Positions 1-9,108 of a stretch of 64,000 nt of DNA are shown here, piece after piece. Location: NCBI GenBank assembly GCA_900045905.1, contig FCNS01000007.1, positions 1 through 64,000 on the forward strand, given 5' to 3'. The notes beneath the pieces are model-generated. The model saw nothing but the letters and a program-made list of their open reading frames with translations. It was not told the DNA's origin and made no database searches. Origin of the DNA: Clostridiales bacterium CHKCI001. Its GTDB lineage: Bacteria > Bacillota > Clostridia > Lachnospirales > Lachnospiraceae. The translations under genes and the position numbers were made by a program. The stretch's first letter is position 1, and every line of letters starts with the position of its first letter.

Positions 1-16
1 GAGATATATACGATAT

Positions 17-1297
17 ATGTACATAGCAATGAAACTTATTATATTGTTCTTCCTAATACCAGTGACTATTATTGTATGTAAAATTATTCTAGCTCAAACT
101 GAAGTAATTGAAATTAATTCGGAAGATTTTTCGTATATGACGATAATCAATTTAAAAAATTTTACAATGTTGCCTTTGGGTAATAAAATTGGAACTGTTT
201 TATTTTTTATATGGATCATAGGATTTTTCTTATTTTATGTGATATCTACAATAAAAGGAATGTGTTTAATGAAAAGATTCATTCTTTTATCAAGTGAGGT
301 GACAGATCATGAGATATTAAATTTATTAGAAACTTTAAAACATCAATTGAAAATAAGAAAAAAGATTAAAATTTATCAAAATCCATTTGTGATATCTCCA
401 TTTGTAACGGGGGTTGTTCATCCTAAAATCGTAATACCTAAAGATTATATAAAAGATAGCTTAAATTTAATGTTACATCATGAGTTAATACATCTAAAAA
501 GCTATGATATATTCTTCAAAATGCTGTTAAATTTGGTACAAAAGATTCACTGGTTTAATCCTATCATATATATCTTTTCCAATAAATTTTTTGATATGAG
601 CGAATTGGCCTGTGATGAGAGAGTTATAGAACAAATGGAAAAAGAGAAGCGTTGTGAATACGCTTATTTGCTTATTGAAATGTCAAAAGAAAAGACAAGT
701 GCAACAAACTTAGCAATCCCTTTAAAGGGAAATGGCTATAAGATTATGGAGAGGAGAGTACGTCAAATTATGCAATACAAAAAACAAAAGTTAACAGTTA
801 AATTTATTCTGGCAATGTGTATGTTAGGAGTTGCTGCACCTACCGTTACATATGCTTCATCAATGGCAACCCTTCAAATACAGGATAAAATAATAGAAAG
901 CAATACAAAAGAAGTAATAGAAACTCAGATAGAGCAAGTAGAATACTCTGTTCAAGAACCTTTATCTGTAGATATTGATTTAGGTTCACTTCTAACGAGG
1001 GGAGTTAATACAGTTGATGTTACAATAGGGCCAGGTCAAACAGCGGCGTTTCGGTCTTTTTCTTTCAAGGCAGGATCTACCATTATAATAGCGACTCTTG
1101 GCGATCCTACAAGCGAACGTTATTTTGCAGGATATTATTTATCTAGTAATCCTAGTACAAAAACATATGTGGTTAGTAATAATGGAATAGCTAATCATGC
1201 TTTTACTGTTCCTCAGGATGGAACCTATACTATCTTTTTCCAAAATCGAAGCACAAGTAAAAGTATTCATATAGAAGGTAGTGTTAATATTTTCTAA
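17..1297 (+). CDS. M56-family (BlaR1/MecR1-like) membrane metallopeptidase, probably missing its 5' end
   Basis: Membrane sensor protease of the BlaR1/MecR1 group. The zinc motif HExxH is at about residues 155-159 (HELIH), followed by the family signature ELACDERV near 196-203. Hydrophobic segments lie near residues 5-27, 60-76 and 261-280. After the last one comes an extracellular domain of about 140 residues that looks like a beta-sandwich rather than a penicillin-binding domain, so the ligand is probably not a beta-lactam (inference). Family members normally have a further N-terminal helix. The frame is open to the left window edge, so the true start may lie outside. A BlaI-type repressor would be expected upstream and cannot be seen. 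Confidence 0.85.
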   Translation: MYIAMKLIILFFLIPVTIIVCKIILAQTEVIEINSEDFSYMTIINLKNFTMLPLGNKIGTVLFFIWIIGFFLFYVISTIKGMCLMKRFILLSSEVTDHEILNLLETLKHQLKIRKKIKIYQNPFVISPFVTGVVHPKIVIPKDYIKDSLNLMLHHELIHLKSYDIFFKMLLNLVQKIHWFNPIIYIFSNKFFDMSELACDERVIEQMEKEKRCEYAYLLIEMSKEKTSATNLAIPLKGNGYKIMERRVRQIMQYKKQKLTVKFILAMCMLGVAAPTVTYASSMATLQIQDKIIESNTKEVIETQIEQVEYSVQEPLSVDIDLGSLLTRGVNTVDVTIGPGQTAAFRSFSFKAGSTIIIATLGDPTSERYFAGYYLSSNPSTKTYVVSNNGIANHAFTVPQDGTYTIFFQNRSTSKSIHIEGSVNIF

Positions 1298-1341
1298 ATA
1301 TTCTACTAGATATAATAAGGATATTTTTCTAATATAGCATA

Positions 1342-1385
1342 TTTACAATAAAAGAGATGTTGTACAACATCTCTTTTATTGTAAA
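1342..1385. terminator. 44-bp perfect palindrome, terminator
   Basis: Two 22-nt arms form a perfect palindrome centred on GTAC, with A-rich and T-rich ends, 45 bp after the M56 stop codon. It would act as a rho-independent terminator for the M56 gene and could work in both directions. Confidence 0.75.
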
Positions 1386-1449
1386 TAGAAAGCAAACAAA
1401 TGCTTTTGTTAATTGATTTAAATATATGAATGGATCTGTAACAATAAAT

Positions 1450-1877
1450 ATGAAAAAAGGGGAAACTCTTAAAAATAGTCGTAATATTTGCGATAATCGT
1501 TTTACTGATAAGATGTTCTACATTGTAACATTATGTATTTAGTGGAAGGGGCGGAGAGAAGTAAAGAAAAAATAAATATGTCCTTTTATCTATTACAATT
1601 GAGGATATTAAGATACTAGATTTGGAACGGGGTATATGAAAATGCTGTGCTGCAAATCGTAGAGCAAGCACAAGAAAAAAATCTTTTTCAGGAAAGAAAC
1701 TTACAACTAGATTTCCCAAAACATTACTTCGTTAGTTTCCAAGGTATCGTTTCATATCAAAAGAGAGATGAGGGAACGACTATCTGTTTTCCTGTACATA
1801 CTAACTTTTTTAAAGATACGGTCTGGTATTTATCCTATCAAGATACCACAGAATTTAAAGAGGCATTTTTGGTGTGA
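1450..1877 (+). pseudogene. Decayed small lipoprotein gene
   Basis: No intact frame spans this stretch, but pieces of one gene are visible. At 1450 an ATG is followed by a six-A run. Removing one A gives a typical lipoprotein signal peptide (MKKGKLLKIV, hydrophobic core, then LIRCSTL) that ends in a stop. From 1647 a GTG-initiated frame of 76 codons, which extends in frame upstream to 1620, reads as ordinary protein with paired aromatic residues (YFVSFQG, WYLSYQD). Stops and frame changes separate the two parts. I read this as a decayed gene and do not recognise the family. Confidence 0.4.
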
Positions 1878-1912
1878 AATATGTAAAAAGTAGTAGATAA
1901 AAACACTGAATC

Positions 1913-1980
1913 AACTATTCGCAAAATGATACTTTTGCGAATAGTTATAGAATTACCATTAGCTGATTATCAGCTAATGG
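1913..1980. terminator. Tandem hairpins in a 500-bp gene-free stretch
   Basis: Two adjacent inverted repeats: a 14-bp stem (1913-1926 with 1933-1946, arm AACTATTCGCAAAA) and a 10-bp stem (1956-1965 with 1971-1980, arm CCATTAGCTG), followed by an A/T-rich run. They resemble stacked terminators after the decayed gene. In the rest of 1981-2381 I see only AT-rich sequence and no convincing gene. Confidence 0.45.
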
Positions 1981-2381
1981 TGGGAAAATTATTATTTTTT
2001 CATTAAAAATATCTTCCTATCGTTATAAATTGGAGAATGTTTAATTGCTCAGTAATGATTCCCTTAGCAATAACCTTCTCTATACTATATAGAGCCGTTT
2101 TTAATTTTGGGGATAAAAATTTCTTTTAAAGACGAACTTTAAAGACTATATTTTTTATTTTTCTAATAATTATAGGAATTAACTTGATTTAATTAAATGA
2201 ATTCAGATAATAAATGAATTTGTTTCTTTTTCCATTTTTAATTTTTGGGATAAAAAGTCACTTGATATACAGATAGGATGTTATGCTGATCTGATAAAAT
2301 TAAAGATATACTCTTCTGCTGCCTATATGGATCAGTTCTAACTTAATTTTCATACAGGCAGATTTTATATGATATAAATCG

Positions 2382-2936
2382 CTAGTAGAATAGAATATGC
2401 AATGGACAAAGCCCCTCTAAGATTGTAATAACGTTATCCTCTTTCTCTTCACTTTCTCCTGCAACTCCCTCTTTTAAATAAATCACCTTCTTTCCCATAT
2501 CGATTAAATCTAATACAGTTGCTAACACACAGCATTCCGCAACTACACCCACAACAAAAACTCGTTCATAGGAATCAATTCTTTTGTATAATTCTTTGCT
2601 TTTACAGCAAGAATAGGTCGATTTCGAGTAGAAATTAGAATCGGTAAGATATGGTTTCAACTCTTCTACATAATCATTTAGCCAAGAATTACAATTAATT
2701 TGAGCATTCACAATATTATAATCTTTCCAGACTCCTTTGGGACAGTCGAATGGCTGATATTGTGTGAAGATAATTTGATTCTCTGTAAATTCGCAGATTT
2801 TCTTTTCTATATATGAAATTGCACGTTTAATATTTGGACATGCCCATGGCTGTCCAGGCAAATACACGTTTTGCATGTCAATAATGAGCAACAAATCTTT
2901 TTCTTTACTGTTTGAATTATCAAATATATTTTTCAT
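2382..2936 (-). CDS. Isochorismatase-like cysteine hydrolase
   Basis: A 184-residue protein of the isochorismatase/nicotinamidase superfamily, the usual length for the fold. The family triad is visible: Asp20 in LLLIIDMQN, a Lys near 105 in YSKSTYS, and the nucleophile Cys in VAECCVLAT (about residue 136), with the preceding VVGVVA strand. Members hydrolyse small amides or vinyl ethers such as nicotinamide or N-carbamoyl compounds; the substrate here cannot be deduced. It is transcribed divergently from the AraC-type regulator at 3104, with about 170 bp between them, so that regulator is a plausible controller (inference). Confidence 0.8.
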   Translation of the reverse strand: MKNIFDNSNSKEKDLLLIIDMQNVYLPGQPWACPNIKRAISYIEKKICEFTENQIIFTQYQPFDCPKGVWKDYNIVNAQINCNSWLNDYVEELKPYLTDSNFYSKSTYSCCKSKELYKRIDSYERVFVVGVVAECCVLATVLDLIDMGKKVIYLKEGVAGESEEKEDNVITILEGLCPLHILFY

Positions 2937-3103
2937 ATTCGTTTCCTTTAAATTTATTCTTTAATGTTGTAATAATTATCTTATCCAATTTTTGCTTTTC
3001 TAACCGCTCTCTCACTGTCATTTCCATATAATTTTTATTTCCTCTTGAAATTAGGTGAAAATTATACGATAATAGAGTAAAATTAGACGGAAGGTGCCAT
3101 AGT

Positions 3104-4330
3104 ATGAATATTGATCCATTATCTTTTTTTATTGAAATGTTTCATCAACAGGGAATTTCTCATTTTTTTATTGACCAAGACTACACAAATCTGGATAAAA
3201 TTGATGGTGGGCTGCGTCAGCATCTATTTTTAGACTTTGATCCAAAAGTTTATTTTGACCCCATTTTTAAACAATATCGGCCTCAGACCATTTACCAAAT
3301 AAAAGATGACTTTCAGATCCATTATCTTTGTGTTTATTTGCCAGAGTCTTTAGCGAAAACTTGGGATGCTCCTCTCCTAATTGTGGGGCCTTATCGATTT
3401 TCTCCAGTATCCCGACTGACTTTTTTTGAAATTACACAAAAATTGCAAATACCAGAAGAACATCATTTAGATTTGCTGGAGTATTATAACCATATTCCAA
3501 TTATTGCTTTTCATAACTGGGAAAATTTTTTATTGTTTTTTGGGAAAACAATCTTTGGAGATGAAACGAAATTTCAATTGGAGTTTGTTCAAATCCCGTT
3601 AGAAAAAGACTTTGGACAAATCCATTATTCTTCAAATGAATCCGCACTTGCAATGTCGATCATTACCGAGAGGTATGAAATAGAAGAACAGCTCATGTCT
3701 GCGGTTCAGTATGGAGACACAAACAAAGCTTTGGAACTACATGGAAAATTTTCTAATTATAAGATTGCTCCACGTACTTCTGATCCTGTCCGAAATGAAA
3801 AAAATTTATTGTTTGTTCTAAACACACTCTTTCGAAAGGCAGTTCAGAAAAACTTTGTACATCCATATCATATTGATGCACTATCTAGAAGAATTGCGAT
3901 TCAAATTGAAGAATGTACCCGAGTAGAAGAACTTTACCGTTTGCCAAAAGAAATGGTACATAGATACTGTAATCTTGTGAAAAATTACTCTTTGCGAAAT
4001 TATTCTTCTCTGATTCAGAAAACAGTCAATCATATTGATTTTTATTACGCACAACCGATCTCTCTTAAAAGCCTTGCAGAAGAATTTTGTGTGAGTCCAA
4101 GCTATTTATCAGGTTTATTTCGAAAAGAAGTCGGAGTCACATTAACCGACTATATTCATAAGATTCGTATTAATCGCTCGTTAGTTCTGCTTAATACTTC
4201 TGCTCTTTCCATTCAAGAAATCGCAGAGCAAGTTGGATTTCTAGATGTAAATTATTTTGCTCGAACATTTAAAAAATACCATGGTATTTCTCCGAAAAAA
4301 TATCGTGACTCCATTCAACAACATAAATAG
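3104..4330 (+). CDS. AraC-family transcriptional regulator
   Basis: A 408-residue regulator. The last hundred residues form the double helix-turn-helix of the AraC/XylS family (SLKSLAEEFCVSPSYLSGLFRKEVG, then IQEIAEQVGFLDVNYFARTFKKYHGISPKKYR). The N-terminal 290 residues are a long sensor region without a recognisable cupin. This resembles the large AraC regulators of gut Firmicutes that read intracellular signals. The ribosome site GGAAGGTG sits upstream of the ATG. It is divergent from the isochorismatase-like gene, its most likely target. Confidence 0.85.
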   Translation: MNIDPLSFFIEMFHQQGISHFFIDQDYTNLDKIDGGLRQHLFLDFDPKVYFDPIFKQYRPQTIYQIKDDFQIHYLCVYLPESLAKTWDAPLLIVGPYRFSPVSRLTFFEITQKLQIPEEHHLDLLEYYNHIPIIAFHNWENFLLFFGKTIFGDETKFQLEFVQIPLEKDFGQIHYSSNESALAMSIITERYEIEEQLMSAVQYGDTNKALELHGKFSNYKIAPRTSDPVRNEKNLLFVLNTLFRKAVQKNFVHPYHIDALSRRIAIQIEECTRVEELYRLPKEMVHRYCNLVKNYSLRNYSSLIQKTVNHIDFYYAQPISLKSLAEEFCVSPSYLSGLFRKEVGVTLTDYIHKIRINRSLVLLNTSALSIQEIAEQVGFLDVNYFARTFKKYHGISPKKYRDSIQQHK

Positions 4331-4364
4331 GTTAAACTTATTTCCCAAAGAGATTTTATTCTTC

Positions 4365-5111
4365 TCAGGAAAGTCTCTTTGGGAATGAGTTATCATTATA
4401 GTTAATTCCTGCTTTCTCTGCCTGAGTCATCTGATGCTTTCGCTTGATTTTATAAATTTTGTTCTCTTTCTTAAAAAGAGCCCCTGTCTGTTTAAAATAA
4501 AAAGAAACATTATGATTAATACACTGCTGCCGTGTGCTTAGAATCCATGCAAAATCACAAAGCCTAGCATGTTCCCCCGATTCTCCACCACAAATCACCT
4601 GTTCAATCTGACCTGATTTTAGATATGGTTCAATAAAAATTGTTTCTAGCATCGGTTCGTGAATAATACATTTATGTTTTATTGGTAAACTGAGAAAAAT
4701 CGGAAGCCGATAATCTGCTTGTACTTGGTTTTCACAAGTGCATAAGATTGTAACGTTTTCATAACCGTCCTTCCAATCGTTTGGAATACAAGTTTGAAAC
4801 CGATCAATTCGCTTTGTAATAATAACAAAATTTAGATCGCTGCGCAGCCGAATCATTTGCCATACACTCGGTCTCCATTCGTCTGCATCTTCAATAAAAA
4901 AATCAGAAGTCATACAAGTATAAACAGGCTCTGATTCTGGTTGCAATTTGTATTCTTTTTTGCGATTTCTTTTTAATGGTAAATCAAACATAGCTGTTTT
5001 CGTTACGATACTACTGTCTTTTCCAAATTCTGCATCTCTGCGATAAACATAGCAATTATAACATCCAGGACTAATTTTCTTACAGCCATGCCATGGATTC
5101 CAGATTGCCAT
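4365..5111 (-). CDS. DUF5131 family (phage Gp37/Gp68-like) protein
   Basis: A 248-residue protein with the hallmark N-terminus WNPWHGCKKISPGCYNCY, where Cys10, Cys17 and Cys20 form a CX6CX2C cluster resembling a variant radical-SAM iron-sulfur site. It also has the family's conserved MTSDFF, VIITKRIDRF and GGESG segments. DUF5131 proteins occur in phages and bacterial genomes. A radical-SAM-like reaction is assumed from the cysteine cluster, but no substrate is established to my knowledge. It is a single gene convergent with the AraC regulator, with its own ribosome site (GGAGGAAG). Confidence 0.8.
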   Translation of the reverse strand: MAIWNPWHGCKKISPGCYNCYVYRRDAEFGKDSSIVTKTAMFDLPLKRNRKKEYKLQPESEPVYTCMTSDFFIEDADEWRPSVWQMIRLRSDLNFVIITKRIDRFQTCIPNDWKDGYENVTILCTCENQVQADYRLPIFLSLPIKHKCIIHEPMLETIFIEPYLKSGQIEQVICGGESGEHARLCDFAWILSTRQQCINHNVSFYFKQTGALFKKENKIYKIKRKHQMTQAEKAGINYNDNSFPKRLS

Positions 5112-5285
5112 TGAACTTCCTCCTCTAGGCTAAAATTCTTTCCTATTGTTTTACCATAGTTTCAAGCTTCCTACAAGAGGAAAGCACTTGGAATTCGCTT
5201 CGCTACTTCTTCGTGAAGGCAGGCTGCTTTGCAGCTTGTCAGTGTGAGTTTTCCTAATTCCCCTATGTATCATGATAATAAAATA

Positions 5286-5318
5286 GGTACCAAATAGGAC
5301 ATTTTCCTATCTGGCACC
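5286..5318 (-). terminator. Terminator hairpin after the alpha/beta hydrolase gene
   Basis: Imperfect inverted repeat of about 14 bp (GGTACCAAATAGGA with TCCTATCTGGCACC), 17 bp beyond the stop codon of the minus-strand gene at 5335. Confidence 0.5.
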
Positions 5319-5334
5319 ATCTTAACAATCATTT

Positions 5335-5898
5335 TTATTCTTTTTTATTTATCTCAGAACAATATTGCTTGGTATGTTCCATAATAAAGATTAAATTTTT
5401 TAAATCCGTAAGGACATCTCCTGTTTCCAGCGAATGGTTTGCATTTTCAATGATAACGAGCGGCAATCGTTTTTCTGCACATTTTTCTTTTACCAATGAA
5501 GTATCTATCCATGGATCTTTGGTTCCGTGAAATACAATTCCATTCTGATTCATAACAGCAAACGATGGTTCGACTGGAGTATAAAAAATATGATGAGCAG
5601 GAATCCGATGGTTTTTTGCAAATGTTGCTGCGACTGCGGTTCCAATACTTTTAGAGATAAAAAGAATATCCTCATATTGAGAAAATTTGATTTTTTTTAA
5701 CTTTTCTTCCGTTTGTTCTAATGCAATTTCCACGGACTGCTGCATTTTTTCTTTGGAATCTTTTACCTTTTCAGGGAAATGTTGATAGGAAAGCTTCACA
5801 ATCTCATATCCATAGGAAGCTGCCAATTTCTTTCCATAATAAAGAAGTGGTTTATCCGTATGATATCCAATCCCTGGAAATATAACTGCAAGTTTCAT
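5335..5898 (-). CDS. Alpha/beta hydrolase-fold protein
   Basis: A 187-residue small hydrolase. It has an N-terminal strand MKLAVIFPGIGYH, a nucleophile elbow around SKSIGTAVA (Ser about 102), an Asp in FHGTKDPWID and a His in ENANHSLE, which together give a Ser-Asp-His triad. This is the size of minimal dienelactone-hydrolase or YdeN-like esterases. It lies 22 bp downstream of the HAD phosphatase gene at 5921 on the same strand, so the two are probably co-transcribed. The substrate is unknown. Confidence 0.7.
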   Translation of the reverse strand: MKLAVIFPGIGYHTDKPLLYYGKKLAASYGYEIVKLSYQHFPEKVKDSKEKMQQSVEIALEQTEEKLKKIKFSQYEDILFISKSIGTAVAATFAKNHRIPAHHIFYTPVEPSFAVMNQNGIVFHGTKDPWIDTSLVKEKCAEKRLPLVIIENANHSLETGDVLTDLKNLIFIMEHTKQYCSEINKKE

Positions 5899-5920
5899 TT
5901 CAATTTACTCCTTTGACCAA

Positions 5921-6757
5921 TTAGGCGTTTAAGAGCCCTAATTTTTCAAACGCTTGATAAATACCATTTTCTGTTACAGCAGGACAGATATAATCTGCTT
6001 TTTTCTTTAGGGATGGACTTCCATTTTCCATTACCACTCCATAACCAACTGTCTCAATCATTTCCAAATCGTTCATGCTGTCACCAAAACCAATTGTGTC
6101 TTTAATATCAACACCTAAAACTTCACAGACACGCAGTACACCCTGTCCTTTATCAAATTGGCGATTAATTAATTCACCGTTTACAATACCATATTGATCA
6201 GGATCTTGAATACATACATTAAATTCATCGCTCAATTCACGAATTGGTACTTCCATTGCTTCCATTGTAGGACTCATAAATACAATCTTATATACAGGCT
6301 GTCCATGATATTCCTGCATTGGAAGAATATTCAAAGATTCTTCCAGCTGCTTTCTCCAACGAATCAATTCAGAATTTGATCCTGTTGTATCTTGTTTTTC
6401 CAAGAAATCTCTGAATTCGGTATCTGTATAAGAACCATCTGCACATTCCACGGTACGGAACACACCATTTTCTTTGAAAACAGTCATTGCATGTTGAAAT
6501 TGTTCGTCTGTCATTGGACAACTATAGATTACCTGTTCTCTATAAGTGATATAACCTCCAGCACTGCCAATTACTCCATCAAAGCCATACTTTAATAAAG
6601 GAGACAGCATGGCTAGATTACGACCAGTACATAAAAATACTTTATGTCCAAGTGTTTGCGCCGTATGAATCGCAGTTAATGCAGATTCTGGCGGTGTATT
6701 ACTTCCAGCCTCCGTTAATGTCCCATCAATATCTAAAAAAATAAGTTTCTTATCCAT
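5921..6757 (-). CDS. Cof-type HAD-IIB sugar-phosphate phosphatase
   Basis: A 278-residue haloacid-dehalogenase phosphatase of the Cof/YbiV group. Motif I is FLDIDGTLTEAG (Asp9, Asp11), followed by VFLCTGR and the C-terminal GFGDSMNDLEM metal-binding loop. I chose the ATG at 6757 because GGAGGG sits five bases before it; a longer TTG-initiated frame to 6772 would overlap that ribosome site. Such enzymes dephosphorylate sugar phosphates or flavin precursors. A paralog with the same architecture lies at 21072. The promoter upstream carries a CcpA-type box. Confidence 0.85.
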   Translation of the reverse strand: MDKKLIFLDIDGTLTEAGSNTPPESALTAIHTAQTLGHKVFLCTGRNLAMLSPLLKYGFDGVIGSAGGYITYREQVIYSCPMTDEQFQHAMTVFKENGVFRTVECADGSYTDTEFRDFLEKQDTTGSNSELIRWRKQLEESLNILPMQEYHGQPVYKIVFMSPTMEAMEVPIRELSDEFNVCIQDPDQYGIVNGELINRQFDKGQGVLRVCEVLGVDIKDTIGFGDSMNDLEMIETVGYGVVMENGSPSLKKKADYICPAVTENGIYQAFEKLGLLNA

Positions 6758-6841
6758 AAAAACCCTCCGCAATTTATTATCAATGATAAAAACCTATAAG
6801 GATGCATGAAAAAAATGCCTTGGTTTTATTCACGTCCGTAT

Positions 6842-6888
6842 TGTAATCGTTTTCATAATAATTATAACAGTTTTTAGAGAAACTGCAA
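6842..6888 (-). promoter_or_regulatory. Promoter with a cre (CcpA) box for the HAD phosphatase gene
   Basis: On the minus strand a TATAAT at 6866-6861 lies 16 bp after a weak -35 (TTGCAG, 6888-6883). Just downstream, at 6842-6855, TGTAATCGTTTTCA matches the catabolite-responsive element consensus TGWAANCGNTNWCA at every defined position. A cre overlapping the transcript start normally represses, so glucose repression is inferred. Confidence 0.5.
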
Positions 6889-7064
6889 CTGGCAATTTGA
6901 CTATAAATAAACTTTTTCTTATACAAAATAGACAGTTTATTATAAAACAAACAGCTATTAAAAACGTTTTTCATTTGCCTAACAGCTGTTTGGAGATGGA
7001 AACGATTCCAATATTAAAGTTCATTTTAACAAATTAGGGAATTCATCCATCATACACTAAGAAA

Positions 7065-7937
7065 TTATTTGTCCAACTCTACTAATTCATACTCTCTTAC
7101 TCCAAGTCCTAACTTTGCAGCCCACTCCACTGTATGAATTCCATTTCGAGACTCCATGCGCTCAATCAAAGCTGCTTTCCCAGGATCTGGAGAATGATAG
7201 ACTGCATCCACACAAGCCTGATCCAAAGCAACTGGATCGGTAGATGCAAAGATTCCAATATCTGCCATTTCTGGTTCATGTGGATTGGAATCACAGTCAC
7301 AGTCTACAGAAAGTCGATTGGCTACGCTGACATATAAAATATTCTCTCGTCCAAGATATTCCATTACCGATTGATCGGCTTCTGCCATGGATTCCAAGAA
7401 AGAATCGTGGTCAGCAGTCCAAATCTTTTCTGGTTCTCCAGCACCATGAATATAAGCTTTTCCCTTTGAGGAAGCCACTCCAATCGACATGTTCTTTAAT
7501 GCACCTCCAAAGCCTCCCATGAGATGACCTTTAAAATGGGATAAAATTAACATAGAATTATACTTCTTTAAATGTTTTCCAACATAATTTTCTGTTAAAT
7601 GTTTTCCACCTGTTACTGGAATTGCAAAATCCCCCTCTTCATCCATAATATCACATGGTGCAATCTCCATAAATCCATGCTCTTTAATTGCCTGCCAATG
7701 TTCTTTTGTTGTATTTCTTCTTCCTTCATAGGCAGTATTACACTCTACGATTGTACCATTTAATTCGGATACCAATGGTTGGATTAATTTTGGTTGCAAA
7801 AAATTATGTCCGCCAGGTTCTCCTGTAGAGATTTTAATTGCTACTTTTCCGTTTAATTTTTTTCCTAACGCATGATATGCTTTCATTAAACCATTGGAAT
7901 TAATCTCCTTTGTGAAATAAACCGTTGCTTTTTCCAT
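7065..7937 (-). CDS. DUF362 domain-containing protein
   Basis: A 290-residue protein of the DUF362 family. Typical segments are KVAIKISTGEPGGHNFLQP near residues 30-48, the glycine-rich GHLMGGFGGALKNMSIG around 135-151, and the C-terminal ASTDPVALDQACVDAVY. Many relatives carry a ferredoxin domain; this one has no CX2CX2C cluster, so it is the short form. The function is not established. It stands between the HAD gene and the acetyltransferase gene on the same strand, 41 bp downstream of the latter, and has a ribosome site (AAAGGAG). Confidence 0.75.
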   Translation of the reverse strand: MEKATVYFTKEINSNGLMKAYHALGKKLNGKVAIKISTGEPGGHNFLQPKLIQPLVSELNGTIVECNTAYEGRRNTTKEHWQAIKEHGFMEIAPCDIMDEEGDFAIPVTGGKHLTENYVGKHLKKYNSMLILSHFKGHLMGGFGGALKNMSIGVASSKGKAYIHGAGEPEKIWTADHDSFLESMAEADQSVMEYLGRENILYVSVANRLSVDCDCDSNPHEPEMADIGIFASTDPVALDQACVDAVYHSPDPGKAALIERMESRNGIHTVEWAAKLGLGVREYELVELDK

Positions 7938-7978
7938 ATTTTAGCCTACTCCTTTCGATATCTTAATTTATTATTGTT

Positions 7979-8530
7979 CTACAGTTTACGAATAACTTTG
8001 CATGGATTGCCGACCGCAAGACACTTTGGCGGAATATCCTTCGCAACAACGCTTCCAGCTCCAATAATACTGCCTTCTCCAATTGTTACGCCTGGCAAAA
8101 TTAAAGCGCCCGTACAAATCCAAACATTATCCCCAATCGTAACTGGATGTGTATACTCCAAACCAGCAATCCGCTGTTCCACGTCCATTGCATGTTCTTC
8201 GGTTATGATGCAGACATTTGGAGCAATAAACACATTATTTCCGATTGTGATTTTTCCGCTGTCCATCAATTTCCCGTTCACATTAAGGAAAAAATTATCT
8301 CCTACCGTTGTGTTATATCCATAGGTACAAAAAAGTGGCTGCTCTACCACGCAGTTTTTTCCTACTTTTCCAAGGATTCCTTTGATTGCTTCACTTCTTG
8401 CTTCTCGATCCAGCGGATGTAAATTATTATATTCATACAGTTTTTTTACCGTCTCTTCCCGATCTGCCACAAGTTCTGGATCACCTGGCTGGTATAACAT
8501 TTCCGCATATGATTTTTCTTTTTCTGTCAT
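7979..8530 (-). CDS. maa: Maltose/galactoside O-acetyltransferase (left-handed beta-helix)
   Basis: A 183-residue acetyl-CoA-dependent sugar O-acetyltransferase, the normal length for Maa/LacA. The N-terminal maltose-acetyltransferase helix begins TEKEKSYAEMLYQPGDPEL. Hexapeptide repeats follow (IGNNVFIAPNVCI, IGDNVWICTGALILPGVTIGEGSIIGAGSVV), then the closing GNPCKVIRKL. The catalytic His is in ITEEHAMDVEQR. It acetylates glucose, maltose or galactosides, which helps to detoxify unmetabolised sugar (family knowledge). The ribosome site is AAGGAG before the ATG. Confidence 0.85.
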   Translation of the reverse strand: MTEKEKSYAEMLYQPGDPELVADREETVKKLYEYNNLHPLDREARSEAIKGILGKVGKNCVVEQPLFCTYGYNTTVGDNFFLNVNGKLMDSGKITIGNNVFIAPNVCIITEEHAMDVEQRIAGLEYTHPVTIGDNVWICTGALILPGVTIGEGSIIGAGSVVAKDIPPKCLAVGNPCKVIRKL

Positions 8531-8610
8531 AATTGGTTACTCCTTCGCATTTGTATTTAATCTTATTATACTGGATAAAAACAAGAATAGCAATTCTTTC
8601 TTTGGAATGC

Positions 8611-8663
8611 TTGACAACCTTTTTAATTTGACTGATAATAATAGATACATATACCCCTAGCTG
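8611..8663 (+). promoter_or_regulatory. csoR promoter with a CsoR-like operator half
   Basis: TTGACA (8611-8616), 17 bp, GATAAT (8634-8639). Immediately downstream is ATACCCCTAGCTGTAT (8650-8665), an imperfect form of the ATACCCCTATAGGTAT boxes found at the metal ATPase promoter (12615 and 12640). This suggests autoregulation. Confidence 0.6.
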
Positions 8664-8686
8664 TATCGAAAAGGAGGAAGATGATA

Positions 8687-8962
8687 ATGAAACAATGTAT
8701 GGATTCGGCTAATTTACATCGCCGTTTAAAAAAGATTATTGGACAAGTACAGGCGATTGATCGAATGGTAGATGAAGACGTTCCATGTGAAGATATTCTT
8801 GCACAGATTAATGCTGCAAAGTCAGCACTGCATAAAGTTGGTCAAGTTGTATTAGAAGGACATATTAACCACTGCGTCAGAGATGGCATCGAACATGGAG
8901 ATGCCGATCAGACAATTGCAAACTTCACAAAAGCAGTAGAACGCTTTGCGAACATGATTTAA
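8687..8962 (+). CDS. csoR: CsoR-family metal-sensing repressor
   Basis: A 91-residue all-helical repressor of the CsoR/RcnR/FrmR family. The metal ligands of copper sensors are present: Cys in VPCEDIL, then His and Cys four residues apart in EGHINHC (C34, H59, C63 from this start). ATG 8687 lies 9 bases from AGGAGG; ATG 8681 is only three bases away and less likely. Family members release DNA on binding Cu(I) or another soft metal. Its probable targets are its own promoter and that of the P1B ATPase at 12677, which carries two matching boxes. Cu(I) is the best guess; other metals are not excluded. Confidence 0.85.
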   Translation: MKQCMDSANLHRRLKKIIGQVQAIDRMVDEDVPCEDILAQINAAKSALHKVGQVVLEGHINHCVRDGIEHGDADQTIANFTKAVERFANMI

Positions 8963-8984
8963 ACACATCCTATAATTTTATTTG

Positions 8985-9023
8985 AAAGAAACGGTGTAGT
9001 TTTGGCTATGCCGTTTCTTTTTA
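8985..9023 (+). terminator. Terminator after csoR
   Basis: Ten-base-pair stem (AAAGAAACGG with CCGTTTCTTT) followed by T-rich sequence, 22 bp after the csoR stop codon. Confidence 0.7.
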
Positions 9024-9108
9024 TCGTATTTCTTAGTTTACAAAAAAGAGCAAAAAAAGCGAGGATTATAAATGTTTATTAATATAGGATAACTATAAGG
9101 AGGTAAAA

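Noticed and set aside
6997-7010. TGGAAACGATTCCA, a possible second cre box
   Set aside because: Palindromic, but it deviates from the consensus at both W positions and lies 3' of the DUF362 gene, away from a visible promoter.
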